62,471 nt of DNA. It comes from Succinivibrionaceae bacterium (GTDB lineage: Bacteria > Pseudomonadota > Gammaproteobacteria > Enterobacterales > Succinivibrionaceae). Location of the stretch: the NCBI GenBank assembly GCA_016284235.1, contig JAEEOK010000009.1, positions 1 to 62,471 of the forward strand, given 5' to 3'. Both the position numbers and the translations under genes were made by a program. Position 1 is the stretch's first letter. Every line of letters starts with the position of its first letter. This document shows, one piece after another, positions 37,148-46,548 of the stretch. A model generated the notes under the pieces. The model did no database searches. It was given only the letters and a program-made list of their open reading frames with translations, and was not told the DNA's origin.

Positions 37148-40100
37148 TTACTGTCCGAATGTATCCAGACGGTACAGAACGCGATCATTGCCCGGCCAGG
37201 CCCGAAATGCCCCCTGAGCCTGATCTATACCTTCAAGAGATGTTCCCAGCCAGTAAGGACCTGCGGATACAGGATCAATTCCTGATATATCTCTTACAGG
37301 AACAAAGGAAGTTCCAGGTTCAAGAGAGTAATTTCTGCCGACGGAGCAGTCTCTGAGCTGGAACATCACTGTTTTAGATGCTCCGCCTGAACTCTTCGGC
37401 ACCGGTCTGCTGATCCTCAGATACATTAATCCGTTCTGAGCCACGGTTCTGTCGGATGCTTCGGCGGAATTATCCCTGGAGGAAACAAGTTCAGCCTTTT
37501 CGGACTTCATCCCGTTGCCGTAATCCACAGAAAGGCCGTTTTTCAGATAAACAGTCTTTCCTGCATCACCGAACGGTTCGATAAAAAAGGCATCACGACT
37601 TAAGACGGTACAGCTGTCATCAGTATTGGTAACCCATCCCTGCGAAGCTACAGCGTCATTTTTTACAACTGTGCGGTAGAACTCAGCAGTTACAGGCATA
37701 AAAAGATTTGATGCCGGGGCAACTCTGGCATTTGACAGAGCAAGTCTGCCCATTCTCATCTCAAGAGGATTGCGCATATATAATGCCGCCGCTGCTGTTC
37801 TTCCCTCAAGATCAGTGTAAGAAAAGTCAAGACTTCCAACTTCATCAGAGGCGTGAACACTGCGGTAGACTCCGTCACTGTCGGTTTCCTCTCTGACACC
37901 AAGACTCATAAAGACATAAAAACGGTTCCATGAAGTACCGTCGTAGCGGGGTGCCTCGCTGCGGTAATCATATATGCGTTCCGCTCCCTCAAGAGCAGGA
38001 GTATAACCCTTGGCTAGAATTCTGTAATGATACGGGGTTGCCGCAGTACTGTCCGCACCCGCGGCAAGCAGTTCGGAGTCGGTTGCATTAAGATATAAAA
38101 CACCTCCGCTCCAGGAATCTGCCAAAACCGGATCGCCGCACCCGGAACAATGGACTATACGCCTTGATTTAACTCCGTTTATTGTGTTGTAAAGAGGAGT
38201 GTAGCTTCCGGATGATGATGTAAAAATTTCTGCCTGAAGAGAATATCTGTCTATCAGCGGATAATGAGTCCGGTCAAAGAAACCGGTGACTGATCCTGAT
38301 TTGCTGCGTGCAGTAACATAAAGTCTAGGAGCGACAGGCTGTCCGAAATATGTAAATGACAACTGATCCGCCGAAGCAGCTCTGCAGGAATTCTGTATCT
38401 GAGGCTGGGCTGACGAATACGGTTTAAATTCAAAATCATACGGTGCAACGTAGCCTGGCAGCCGCAGTGTCGATCTGGCTACGGTAAGACCGGAAAGAGT
38501 GTCGGAATATTCATCAACCGTAATATCATACTCACCGACGTCACTTATATCAGAGACTCTTAAAGTGCTGCCGTCTGAGGAAACAGAACCAGACGCCTCG
38601 TCACTTCCGTGCTGGTTGAGATTCAATGTATTTGGCGAAATGAAATTGCCTTTTTCAGCTGAATCGTCCCGTATATTTTCTGCACGCACAAAAATCTGCT
38701 GAGTATGATCCTGATCATAACCGTAACTTGGAACAGTTCTGCAGTTGGCCAGATCCTCAGACTTTCCTGACTCGCCTTCACTGCAGTAGGCCTTTGGAAT
38801 ATAGACTGCATTAAAACTCTGACCGGCAAGATATTTTTCATCTTCAGACAGAGCTGTAACCTTTGCACATTCTTCATCAGAGCCACAGGTGCTCTGAACA
38901 TTTATCTGAATACCAAACGGCGCAAATCTGAAAGTTGCCTCACCTTCAATTTGGATATCTGTAGAAACGTCTGCCACATCCATAACACCGGACGCCTTGA
39001 GAGTAACTGAGCCGGCATCAAAATATCTGAAGGACGGGATGGTATAAAAAGAGCCGTCAAAGTCAGGAACAACTGCTGTGCCGCCGGAAGAGGCTACTGA
39101 ACTGTTATCAGAAGACGATACAAAATCAAGTCCTTCTCTGACTGCACTGTTGTAGGTAAGCTGAAGATTAACATTACCGTCCTTGAAGGTTCCTGCTTCA
39201 CATACTGCCGGATCATCATCAGAGTTTCTAATCACTGCCATGTAGATCTGAACATCTTTTCCTGCATAAAACGCATTATTGGAGGAATCAAAACCGCCGG
39301 AGGCGTTCTTGGACGGAAAAATTCTGATAACACTCTCCTTAAAATCAAGAGAACAGTCACTTTCACAGCTGTAATCCCTGCCGGAAACTCCAATTTCAAC
39401 AGCTCCCTCACCCTGAGCCATAACTGACACTCTTGATCCGTCAGTGAGAACATCAGCAGTTGCTGAAGCAACTCCGTTCTGCACAAACTGACCGCTGCCG
39501 GACTTTATTGTAAGAGTCACGGCATCAACGGATCCGTCACTGGAAGTAACTGATACCCAGCCCTGCTCGCATGTTGCATGAGTCCCGGATGTTGAAAGTG
39601 TAACTTCAGGCAGGCCTGGCTGAATGTTAAAATCCCACAAATCCCTTGACGGAAAACTAATCAGATTAGTAGAAAGAACATAATAGTTATCTTCTGAATC
39701 ACCTCTGTATTTTAAAGGTGTGAGCTGTCCCAAAATACCTTTCAACGGCGTGCTGCTCATTTCAATATCGCCGGCGGATATTTTGACATTATCAAGATAA
39801 ACACCCGGCTGATAATGGTTGCTTTTGTTATCGGTAATAACACCGTAGCCGATTTTTACCATTTCTGAATTCAGACTCACCGTGCCTCCGGAGAGAATAT
39901 AGGTATTGCTGATGCTGATATTTTTATCAGATGGAAGAAGTGCTCGACATAAACTGCTCAAAATACCCAGCCAGTCGCAGGCCTCATTTGTCGCGTCAAA
40001 TTTTACATCGCCGTCGGATATAATCAGAAAAGCCCTGTTTGTACTGATTTCAACGCCTCTGGCAAAACCGACAGATTTTGCATGAATGGCATAATACCCG

Positions 40101-40639
40101 TCAATTTCAATCTTTTTATTACTTACTTTAACATCACCCAGAATTTCGATATGTTCGAGAGCTTCCTTCTGCGAACTGTATCCAGATATATGCTTTGCAA
40201 GATCTGTTGTGCTTGAGCTTACAGTTTTTCGCTCATAGGTTACAGCTGCATTCGACACCCGATTAAAAGAAACAGAAAAAGGGGAACTGCCAGCAGGTGT
40301 GTAGCAGTAATAGTAGGCGGAACTGCTTAAATAACTGGTATTGCTCAATCCATTATTGGTTATTTGTGAAATTTCACCTGATGCATTCACGGCAAAATTT
40401 GTTTCATACCTGTTAGGACAGGAAATGCTGCCATTATCCGGATCCACCTGATAAAACGATGTCATAGGCCCAATCACTCCATCGAATGATCTGCCTACAG
40501 GATGGCTGTATGTAAATTTATATTTGAAGAGTTCCTTAAAGGGATAATCTAAATCTGCAAAAGACTGCGTTGCCGCCGCAGAAACTGTTGAAAAGAAAAA
40601 TAAAAAAGAATTCAGGAAAAGGCAAAAGTATTTTTTCAT
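37148..40639 (-). CDS. mshQ: MSHA biogenesis protein MshQ
   Basis: An 1163-residue exported protein with a signal peptide (about 1-21, ending STVSA). The long beta-rich body contains an N-terminal region without obvious motifs and a C-terminal half of the DUF6701 type found in MshQ proteins (around SFTYFGQPVAPRLYVTARSKSG and RNPLEMRMGRLALSNA). It is the last gene of the msh locus and faces mreB, exactly as in Vibrio. Its role, perhaps at the pilus tip or surface, is not established. The ATG at 40639 has GGAG 7 bases upstream. Confidence 0.85.
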   Translation of the reverse strand: MKKYFCLFLNSFLFFFSTVSAAATQSFADLDYPFKELFKYKFTYSHPVGRSFDGVIGPMTSFYQVDPDNGSISCPNRYETNFAVNASGEISQITNNGLSNTSYLSSSAYYYCYTPAGSSPFSVSFNRVSNAAVTYERKTVSSSTTDLAKHISGYSSQKEALEHIEILGDVKVSNKKIEIDGYYAIHAKSVGFARGVEISTNRAFLIISDGDVKFDATNEACDWLGILSSLCRALLPSDKNISISNTYILSGGTVSLNSEMVKIGYGVITDNKSNHYQPGVYLDNVKISAGDIEMSSTPLKGILGQLTPLKYRGDSEDNYYVLSTNLISFPSRDLWDFNIQPGLPEVTLSTSGTHATCEQGWVSVTSSDGSVDAVTLTIKSGSGQFVQNGVASATADVLTDGSRVSVMAQGEGAVEIGVSGRDYSCESDCSLDFKESVIRIFPSKNASGGFDSSNNAFYAGKDVQIYMAVIRNSDDDPAVCEAGTFKDGNVNLQLTYNSAVREGLDFVSSSDNSSVASSGGTAVVPDFDGSFYTIPSFRYFDAGSVTLKASGVMDVADVSTDIQIEGEATFRFAPFGIQINVQSTCGSDEECAKVTALSEDEKYLAGQSFNAVYIPKAYCSEGESGKSEDLANCRTVPSYGYDQDHTQQIFVRAENIRDDSAEKGNFISPNTLNLNQHGSDEASGSVSSDGSTLRVSDISDVGEYDITVDEYSDTLSGLTVARSTLRLPGYVAPYDFEFKPYSSAQPQIQNSCRAASADQLSFTYFGQPVAPRLYVTARSKSGSVTGFFDRTHYPLIDRYSLQAEIFTSSSGSYTPLYNTINGVKSRRIVHCSGCGDPVLADSWSGGVLYLNATDSELLAAGADSTAATPYHYRILAKGYTPALEGAERIYDYRSEAPRYDGTSWNRFYVFMSLGVREETDSDGVYRSVHASDEVGSLDFSYTDLEGRTAAAALYMRNPLEMRMGRLALSNARVAPASNLFMPVTAEFYRTVVKNDAVASQGWVTNTDDSCTVLSRDAFFIEPFGDAGKTVYLKNGLSVDYGNGMKSEKAELVSSRDNSAEASDRTVAQNGLMYLRISRPVPKSSGGASKTVMFQLRDCSVGRNYSLEPGTSFVPVRDISGIDPVSAGPYWLGTSLEGIDQAQGAFRAWPGNDRVLYRLDTFGQ

Positions 40640-40640
40640 A

Positions 40641-41150
40641 CTAATCTCCGTCAACTATACCTGAATAAACTGTTTTAGACACAGAGTAAAAATTTTCATC
40701 GCCCTCCCTTCCGGCGCTGCACGAGGCAACAGCCTTCAGAAAATAATTAGTCTGAGTCGTATAGACTCCGAAATTTTCATCTCTGTCAATCACTGCCATT
40801 CTCCGCTGGCAGTCAATTTTTACTGAACATCTGGAAAGAGCGGGAAAAGATGAATCACTGAAGGTTATTTTTTCCGGCACTCTTATGCATCCTCCGACTG
40901 CAGAATCAGTACCGGTAGTCGGATCATCAGCACTGTGGCGACCGAGAGGATAAAGCTTGTACGTTGCCGTTTCCAGTGCGGAATAGGCTGCAAGTTCGGC
41001 ATTTGCATACATAACTGCATGAACATGAGCATCAGAGCTGTCAACTCTCATTCTGAAAAGAGCTGCTGCAAGCATACCGAGAACCACAATTACAAAGAGA
41101 GCAACAGCCAGGGTACTGCCGTTTTCCCTTCTGAAAATACTACGGCGCAT
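40641..41150 (-). CDS. mshP: MSHA biogenesis protein MshP
   Basis: A 169-residue minor-pilin-like protein. After a basic leader (RRSIFRRENG) comes the hydrophobic helix STLAVALFVIVVLGMLAAALF, as in PilX/GspK-type proteins without the usual Glu at +5. Several cysteines lie in the C-terminal domain. It overlaps mshO by 11 bases and ends 1 base before mshQ. Confidence 0.88.
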   Translation of the reverse strand: MRRSIFRRENGSTLAVALFVIVVLGMLAAALFRMRVDSSDAHVHAVMYANAELAAYSALETATYKLYPLGRHSADDPTTGTDSAVGGCIRVPEKITFSDSSFPALSRCSVKIDCQRRMAVIDRDENFGVYTTQTNYFLKAVASCSAGREGDENFYSVSKTVYSGIVDGD

Positions 41151-41928
41151 TACGTACTCCTATTCTCTGAACAAGTTTGCCGTCATTAACCTCCATACCC
41201 GGATAACGGAATGTATACAGAATCTCAAGTTCACCGAACGGATTGTAGGAACCATCTACTTTTCTGAACTGAATATCCGCAACATTTGAAGCAAGCACAG
41301 CTCCCTTGCTGACACAGTCAACGCCTTCCCCAGATGATTGATGATAGTAGAGTCTGACAGCCATCTCCTCGCCGTCATAGCAGACAGAGGCATACTGCTT
41401 TTTTTGATCAATCACATACAGTCTTCTGGCCTCGGACAGAGGAGCAAACGAACCTTCATTATCCAGAGTAAACCTGTATAGATTATCGGAATCAAGAGCC
41501 TCTATTGACTTAACCTTATAATACACATTTCCGCTTGATGAACTGAATGCCAGATAAGGAAGAGATTCTGAGGAAACTTTAAAAAAAGGAGACTTGACAG
41601 CATAAAGGACTCTCTCGGACTGATCAAAACCTCCGGTCTCATCCTTGGACACATAGAAAAAACCGTATGCGCCCTGCACAGGTACAAATGTTATCCTCGA
41701 CGCATCATAACTGATAGCAAGAGAATTCGGCACAGAGTTTTCATAAAGCTTGCGGAGTTTGAGAGTAAGAAAACCAAGATCGGCATTCACTCTGCGGACT
41801 GTATTGGCTTCCACATAAAAGGTCATCCCGTCTGCTACAAACTTTGAGGTCATAGCGGACAGAATTCCGAGAATTAACATAGTCACTATCAATTCAATGA
41901 GTGTGAATCCCTTTCCTTCCCTAATCAT
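41140..41928 (-). CDS. mshO: MSHA biogenesis protein MshO (minor prepilin)
   Basis: A 262-residue minor prepilin. The processing site is EGKG-FTLIELIVTMLILGIL, followed by a long globular domain with two well-separated cysteines. It is of the GspJ/PilW size class and is the third of four minor pilin genes downstream of mshA. It starts 7 bases after mshD. Confidence 0.9.
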   Translation of the reverse strand: MIREGKGFTLIELIVTMLILGILSAMTSKFVADGMTFYVEANTVRRVNADLGFLTLKLRKLYENSVPNSLAISYDASRITFVPVQGAYGFFYVSKDETGGFDQSERVLYAVKSPFFKVSSESLPYLAFSSSSGNVYYKVKSIEALDSDNLYRFTLDNEGSFAPLSEARRLYVIDQKKQYASVCYDGEEMAVRLYYHQSSGEGVDCVSKGAVLASNVADIQFRKVDGSYNPFGELEILYTFRYPGMEVNDGKLVQRIGVRNAP

Positions 41929-41935
41929 AGTCCAC

Positions 41936-42559
41936 CTAAATATTGGCCTTTATGAAAGAATAATCAATAACATTGCCGTCACGCTGAAGAATACTGATAT
42001 CAATTTTCTTGGCACTGTGATCGTCACTGCCGTTACATTTAATTTCAGCAGAAGTGCCGGAAAGTCCTCCGATAGGACAAGCAGAAACTTTGATCTTGAC
42101 ATGGTAATCTTCAAGAATCGTATTGACCTCACTGTCATAGTCAAAGGTTTCAAAGAAGAATGACGCCGGAACGTATTCGCCGTCTCTGCATGCCAGTTCT
42201 GAAACCCTGTTACAAATATCAGAAGTTATAAAATCATCCACATCGTTAAAGTCGCCGAGTGCCTTTTCAGATCCGTCCAATCCCACAGATGTCTTGCAGC
42301 TGTCCATGATTATATTGTTCACCGACTCGCCGCAGCGGTAAAATCCGCCTCCCTGTTCGGAATTTTCATCAAAGGAGCGTATGATTATCTCACTTCTGAT
42401 CTTGTTAAAGATCTGAACCGACATCTGCTGCACCAGCGGATCCCGATAAGCATCTTTTTGGGAAATAAGTAAGGAAAGACATCCCGCACAGGCGACGCCG
42501 AGAAGCACCATGCCAACTACAAATTCAATAAGCGTAAAACCTTTTCCTACTTGCTTCAT
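41936..42559 (-). CDS. mshD: MSHA minor prepilin MshD
   Basis: A 207-residue minor prepilin with the site VGKG-FTLIEFVVGMVLLGVA and several cysteines in the globular domain, likely disulfide-bonded. It lies after the mshA terminator, so it is probably expressed at a lower level than the major pilin. The name rests on order (mshA-D-O-P-Q) and size. Confidence 0.88.
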   Translation of the reverse strand: MKQVGKGFTLIEFVVGMVLLGVACAGCLSLLISQKDAYRDPLVQQMSVQIFNKIRSEIIIRSFDENSEQGGGFYRCGESVNNIIMDSCKTSVGLDGSEKALGDFNDVDDFITSDICNRVSELACRDGEYVPASFFFETFDYDSEVNTILEDYHVKIKVSACPIGGLSGTSAEIKCNGSDDHSAKKIDISILQRDGNVIDYSFIKANI

Positions 42560-42571
42560 ACCAATCTCTGT

Positions 42572-42604
42572 AAAAAAACGCCCAGAACTTGCCGGCTCTG
42601 AGCG
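42572..42604 (-). terminator. Terminator between mshA and mshD
   Basis: Minus strand: CGCTCAGA pairs with TCTGGGCG (one G-T pair) around a 10-base loop, then seven T. It sits about 35 bases after the mshA stop and before mshD. It would end or attenuate the mshA transcript and so keep the major pilin abundant over the minor pilins. Confidence 0.85.
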
Positions 42605-42640
42605 ATAAAAAGCATTAAGAAACTGTAAAATATTTAAGAA

Positions 42641-43126
42641 TTAGCAATCTGTTGTTATGGCAACCGCTGTAGCCGGGGTGTCAGCATCTTCAGCCTCAGT
42701 ATACACAACTTCGCACTTACCCGTATACTGACCGTATGAACTATCACCCGTTGCACTAGGATCGATAATATAAACATGAGCCACACCGTCACTAGCCACA
42801 AGGTGGTAGTCATTATCGAAATCCACATCCAGAACCTTGCCGAGAGCTACCTTGGTTGCTGCTGGATAACCGTAAACTATAGCCACATCATCGCCGTTCA
42901 CAGTAACGGTTGTATTCTCTTTCTTCTCGGCAGAATTAAGCAGAGCCTTTGCATAAACCATTGACTTTGCAGAATTAAGAGCAGCCTGTACACCCTTAAG
43001 GGAAGCAGCCTTTGCATCACCCTGAAGATTCATAAACTTAGGTGCAGCTGTTACCGCAAGAATGCCAAGAATAACAATAACAACAATTAACTCAATCAGT
43101 GTAAAACCGCCAGAAGACTTTCTCAT
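42641..43126 (-). CDS. mshA: MSHA major pilin MshA
   Basis: A 161-residue type IV pilin. SSGG-FTLIELIVVIVILGILAV gives the prepilin peptidase site, AAPKFMNLQGDAK follows as in Vibrio MshA, and a Cys pair (CEVVYTE near 137, terminal C) forms the usual C-terminal disulfide loop. It polymerises into the MSHA pilus used for attachment. It has its own upstream region of 274 bases with a sigma-54-type promoter and is followed by a terminator. GTGAGGAA lies before the ATG. Confidence 0.93.
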   Translation of the reverse strand: MRKSSGGFTLIELIVVIVILGILAVTAAPKFMNLQGDAKAASLKGVQAALNSAKSMVYAKALLNSAEKKENTTVTVNGDDVAIVYGYPAATKVALGKVLDVDFDNDYHLVASDGVAHVYIIDPSATGDSSYGQYTGKCEVVYTEAEDADTPATAVAITTDC

Positions 43127-43303
43127 AATGTGTTCCTCACTCCTTTGAAAATCAAAAAAATTCCTCTTACAATTCGGAGCTTAAGGATCCAATCCCTTGC
43201 ACCGTAATCTATAATCGGCACTATAGTAAAATACTTTATATCAAAAAACAAAATAATAATTTTGATACACATTCAAAAATCTGCATATTCTGCATCGTTT
43301 TTT

Positions 43304-43320
43304 CGCAATTACGGTGCCAA
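43304..43320 (-). promoter_or_regulatory. Sigma-54 (RpoN) type promoter of mshA
   Basis: Minus strand reads TTGGCACCGTAATTGCG. This has the full -24 TGGCAC and -12 TTGC elements with the required 5-base spacing. The start would be near 43292, giving a leader of about 165 bases before mshA. Major pilin genes of other type IV systems (pilA of Pseudomonas) use sigma-54, but no rpoN or activator gene is in this window. GCACCGTAAT at 43199-43208 repeats part of the element in inverted orientation. Confidence 0.6.
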
Positions 43321-43400
43321 TATCACATATTTTAAATTAAGTTCAGATATTTCTGTTCCGGTTACAAACAAAACCGTTCAGTTCAGTCCAGTATCCGGCC

Positions 43401-43904
43401 CTAAAACAGAGTAATATACCCCTCAGAGCTTATCAGCACGCCGCTTCCATTCTTGCCAAGGGTAATTCTGCAGTCTTTCTTCTGCGGTGATACAGTCACA
43501 TCAGCTGTACGACTGCCGCTGCCGCAGAAATATACGGCACCCAGACCGTCAAAAACGACCACCGCCTTATTATTAGACGATGAATTGACGACAAAATCTC
43601 CGTCAAATTCATTAACGCTGAGCCGCTTGGAACTGTTTGCTATTTTCTGTCCGGATGAACAATTTCCGACCTCCTGATGCCAGAAACCGTTGTTGGAAAT
43701 AACTGCTGCAACACAGGATCCGTCAGCACGGTTCATATTGATTTCCTGCACCAGGCGAAGTCTGACTTCAAATTCATGAAGATACCCCTCATCGCGATCA
43801 CTGTTGAGAGTAATTATTTTAGAGGATATCGACACCGTAAGAATACCCACAAGAATTATAACTGTTATCAGTTCAACCATTGTAAAACCTGCACCGGATT
43901 TCAT
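43401..43904 (-). CDS. mshC: MSHA minor prepilin, MshC-like
   Basis: A 167-residue prepilin with the site KSGAG-FTMVELITVIILVGIL and three or four cysteines in the globular part. The second of two adjacent ATGs (43904) is best spaced from GGAGAG. It lies upstream of mshA here, whereas mshC follows mshA in Vibrio, so the name is tentative. It could equally be described as a GspH/FimT-type minor pilin. Confidence 0.75.
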   Translation of the reverse strand: MKSGAGFTMVELITVIILVGILTVSISSKIITLNSDRDEGYLHEFEVRLRLVQEINMNRADGSCVAAVISNNGFWHQEVGNCSSGQKIANSSKRLSVNEFDGDFVVNSSSNNKAVVVFDGLGAVYFCGSGSRTADVTVSPQKKDCRITLGKNGSGVLISSEGYITLF

Positions 43905-44082
43905 CATATCTCTCCGCTGATATTCCCCGTTCAGATAACAAAACTGCACCATGAACACATCCGCAAAAACAGAATTCCCCCGAAGATAGAAGCAATCCGT
44001 TATCTCATTCCGCTTACCGGCAAAATCTCAAGCAGCTCTTCCGATGCCTCTTGGTTACAACCGGTAAATTGAACAAGAACTG

Positions 44083-44736
44083 CTAGTCGTCATTCTGTGC
44101 AGAATTGTCATTGTTGATATATGTTACCACCTGACCTGAAGCCGGACGGTACGTGAAGCTCTTGTACTTTGAAGTTGTCGTTCCCGGCTCCTTGTAGTTA
44201 CCGTCACTGTTCTTGTCCAGTGATATAACCAGATAGTAGTGACACTTAGAATCGTATCCTGTTCCGCTCTTGGTCACATAATACTTCATGTCATTCTTGC
44301 TTGATTCAACCTCGCTGAAGTTATCTGTAGCCTTTGGCGGATTCTGAAGAATTCTGTTCCAGATATAAAGACAGCGCCTGCTGTTCAGGCTGCCCGGCTG
44401 ATCAGCATGAGAGTCACTGTCATTGGTATCAAGGGGATATCCCGGAGAAACATATCCTTTTTCTGTCTCCTCGGTTGACGGAGTTGTCAGGAAAAAGCGG
44501 TTGCCGTCATACATAATGGTGTTGACTCCGCCCTCCCTGGTTCTGCCCTTGGCCTCCCACTGACCTCTAACCAGAAGAATACCTGTGGCAAAGCCGCCGG
44601 CGACACCCTCCACGCTGGCATTTTTTGCTTCTTCTGTAACATCAAGATATCTAGGCAGTGCCGTTACAGCAAGGATACCAAGTATTACTATAACAATAAC
44701 AAGTTCAATCAAAGTAAAACCAGATCTTTTTTTCAT
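44083..44736 (-). CDS. mshB: MSHA prepilin MshB
   Basis: A 217-residue prepilin with RSG-FTLIELVIVIVILGILAV and LPRYLDVTEEAKNASVEGVAGG, matching MshB and the closely related MshA type. Two C-terminal Cys are present. The ATG at 44736 has GGGTGGA upstream; a GTG at 44745 overlaps it. It follows mshF by 25 bases and opens the pilin half of the locus. Confidence 0.88.
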   Translation of the reverse strand: MKKRSGFTLIELVIVIVILGILAVTALPRYLDVTEEAKNASVEGVAGGFATGILLVRGQWEAKGRTREGGVNTIMYDGNRFFLTTPSTEETEKGYVSPGYPLDTNDSDSHADQPGSLNSRRCLYIWNRILQNPPKATDNFSEVESSKNDMKYYVTKSGTGYDSKCHYYLVISLDKNSDGNYKEPGTTTSKYKSFTYRPASGQVVTYINNDNSAQNDD

Positions 44737-44761
44737 ATTATCCACCCGTTTTTTTCTTTTC

Positions 44762-45283
44762 CTACTCTGCCGGTACTCCGTAAAGTCTTACGGCACCGTC
44801 GGAGAAGGTGTATTTCATATAACCGTCATCACTCACATTATACGTGCATGCACTGTCGTGGTTAACTGTTTGTGCCTGTATTTTCCCCATGACTTCAAAA
44901 GAATTCTTCTGAAGAATACTCTCCCAGAGTCTCTCACACGGATTAGTACCCAAATTTTTGCGTTTTCCCACAAAGCCTGCATCCACCACCCATCCCTGCG
45001 AATTCAGTTTATAGGCTATGCGGACTGTGTCCTCATCATCCCAGCCCTGAACATCAAGAAACTGCGGTGACTTTTTCCCGTTATTGATCCAGTAAACATG
45101 AATCAGCTGAACCCTTTCGGAAAAGGATGCTCTTAACGTATCCATGGAGACCATGGCTGCCTCATCTGCATTGGAAAGCAGCTTTCGCAGTCCGCTTCCG
45201 ATGAGAACAAGAATAATCAGTATGCTTACCCAGAAAATAAACATTTTCGTCTGATTCTCAGACTCATTTGATTCACGGCTCAT
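44762..45283 (-). CDS. mshF: MSHA biogenesis protein MshF
   Basis: A 173-residue bitopic inner-membrane protein with one membrane helix (about 14-32) and a periplasmic domain. Its position between mshG and mshB, and the W-x-x-x-G core of the periplasmic part, fit MshF. It is thought to act in pilus assembly, but its role is unknown. Sequence recognition is weak and context carries the call. Confidence 0.8.
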   Translation of the reverse strand: MSRESNESENQTKMFIFWVSILIILVLIGSGLRKLLSNADEAAMVSMDTLRASFSERVQLIHVYWINNGKKSPQFLDVQGWDDEDTVRIAYKLNSQGWVVDAGFVGKRKNLGTNPCERLWESILQKNSFEVMGKIQAQTVNHDSACTYNVSDDGYMKYTFSDGAVRLYGVPAE

Positions 45284-45313
45284 ATTTCCCGCGATTCCCG
45301 ACTTTCATTTCCC

Positions 45314-46546
45314 CTACTTGTTTTTTCCACTCATTGCGCCGTACATATCCCACATCGGAGTAAAAATACCCAAAGCCAGTATGAGAACAATAACAGCCAC
45401 AATAATCAGCAGAATCGGTTCTATCTTGGCAGTCAGACCCTTAAGTTCAAAATCAACTTCACGATCATAGTAGTCGGCCACCTCAAGCAGCAATGTATCG
45501 ACCTGTCCGGTCTCACCGCCTACAGCCATCATCTGAAGCACCAGAGGTGAAAACATATCACTTGCCACGGCTGTCTGATAAAGCGACTCTCCTCTTTCCA
45601 CACCGGCGCACATTCCAAGAATCTTATCGGACAGATACGCATTATCTACAGCTCCGGCCACCAGAGTAAGCGCCGTATTAAGACCTACGCCCGCATTCAG
45701 CATAATGGAAAAGCTCCGGGCAAATCTTGCCAGCTGGGATCTGAAAAGAATTGATCCGACCACCGGAAGTTTAATCTGAACCTTTCCCCACCATCGTGAC
45801 CCCTTCTCGGACCTGATCCACATAATCCATGATGTAGGCACCGCCACAAGAATAAGTACAATAGCCCATACATAATTTACAAAGAAATTGGAAGAGCCTA
45901 TAAGGATCCTGGTTGTAAGCGGCAAATCTGCTCCGAATTTTTTGAACATCTGGGCAAAAACAGGTATTACCCAGATATTAAGTATGACAAGCGCCGCAAC
46001 CACAAAGCAGATTACAATAGCCGGGTATCTCAGTGCCGACTTGACCCGTCTCTTTGTCTCCACCTCCAGAGATATGTAGTCAGCAAGCTGCTGAAACGAT
46101 TCCTCCAGACGGCCGGTATTTTCACCTACATTGATAAGAGATACAAAAAGTCTGTTGAAGACCTTCGGATACCTGCTCATTGCCGCAGCAAGCGGAAGAC
46201 CGCCTGCCAGATCACTTTCCAGGCGCTTCAGAACATCAACCAGCTGCTGATTCTCCACAGTCTCTGAAAGTCCGTGCAGCGCACTCATAATCGGAATACC
46301 GGCCTTGCTCAACGAATACATCTGCCGGCAGAACATAAGCAGATCATTCTGAGAAATCTTCTTGCTGAAAATTTTTTTCAGAAAAGACTTTTCAGAAGAA
46401 TTCTTACCGGTATCCACTGTTATTCTGAGAGGGAAAACACCCCGTGTAATCAGTGCCTCGGCAACTGCATTTTCATTGATGCCCTCCAGAGTTCCTTTTA
46501 TTTCAGCTCCAGCAGCATCGCGAGCCACGAATGAATATAAAGGCAT
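45314..46546 (-). CDS. mshG: MSHA inner-membrane platform protein MshG
   Basis: A 410-residue PilC/GspF-family protein with two GspF domains and three membrane helices. It opens PLYSFVARDAAGAEIKG. It is the platform on which MshE drives pilin polymerisation. Both the msh and gsp loci in this window have their own member of the family. It starts 2 bases after mshE. Confidence 0.93.
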   Translation of the reverse strand: MPLYSFVARDAAGAEIKGTLEGINENAVAEALITRGVFPLRITVDTGKNSSEKSFLKKIFSKKISQNDLLMFCRQMYSLSKAGIPIMSALHGLSETVENQQLVDVLKRLESDLAGGLPLAAAMSRYPKVFNRLFVSLINVGENTGRLEESFQQLADYISLEVETKRRVKSALRYPAIVICFVVAALVILNIWVIPVFAQMFKKFGADLPLTTRILIGSSNFFVNYVWAIVLILVAVPTSWIMWIRSEKGSRWWGKVQIKLPVVGSILFRSQLARFARSFSIMLNAGVGLNTALTLVAGAVDNAYLSDKILGMCAGVERGESLYQTAVASDMFSPLVLQMMAVGGETGQVDTLLLEVADYYDREVDFELKGLTAKIEPILLIIVAVIVLILALGIFTPMWDMYGAMSGKNK

Positions 46547-46548
46547 AA

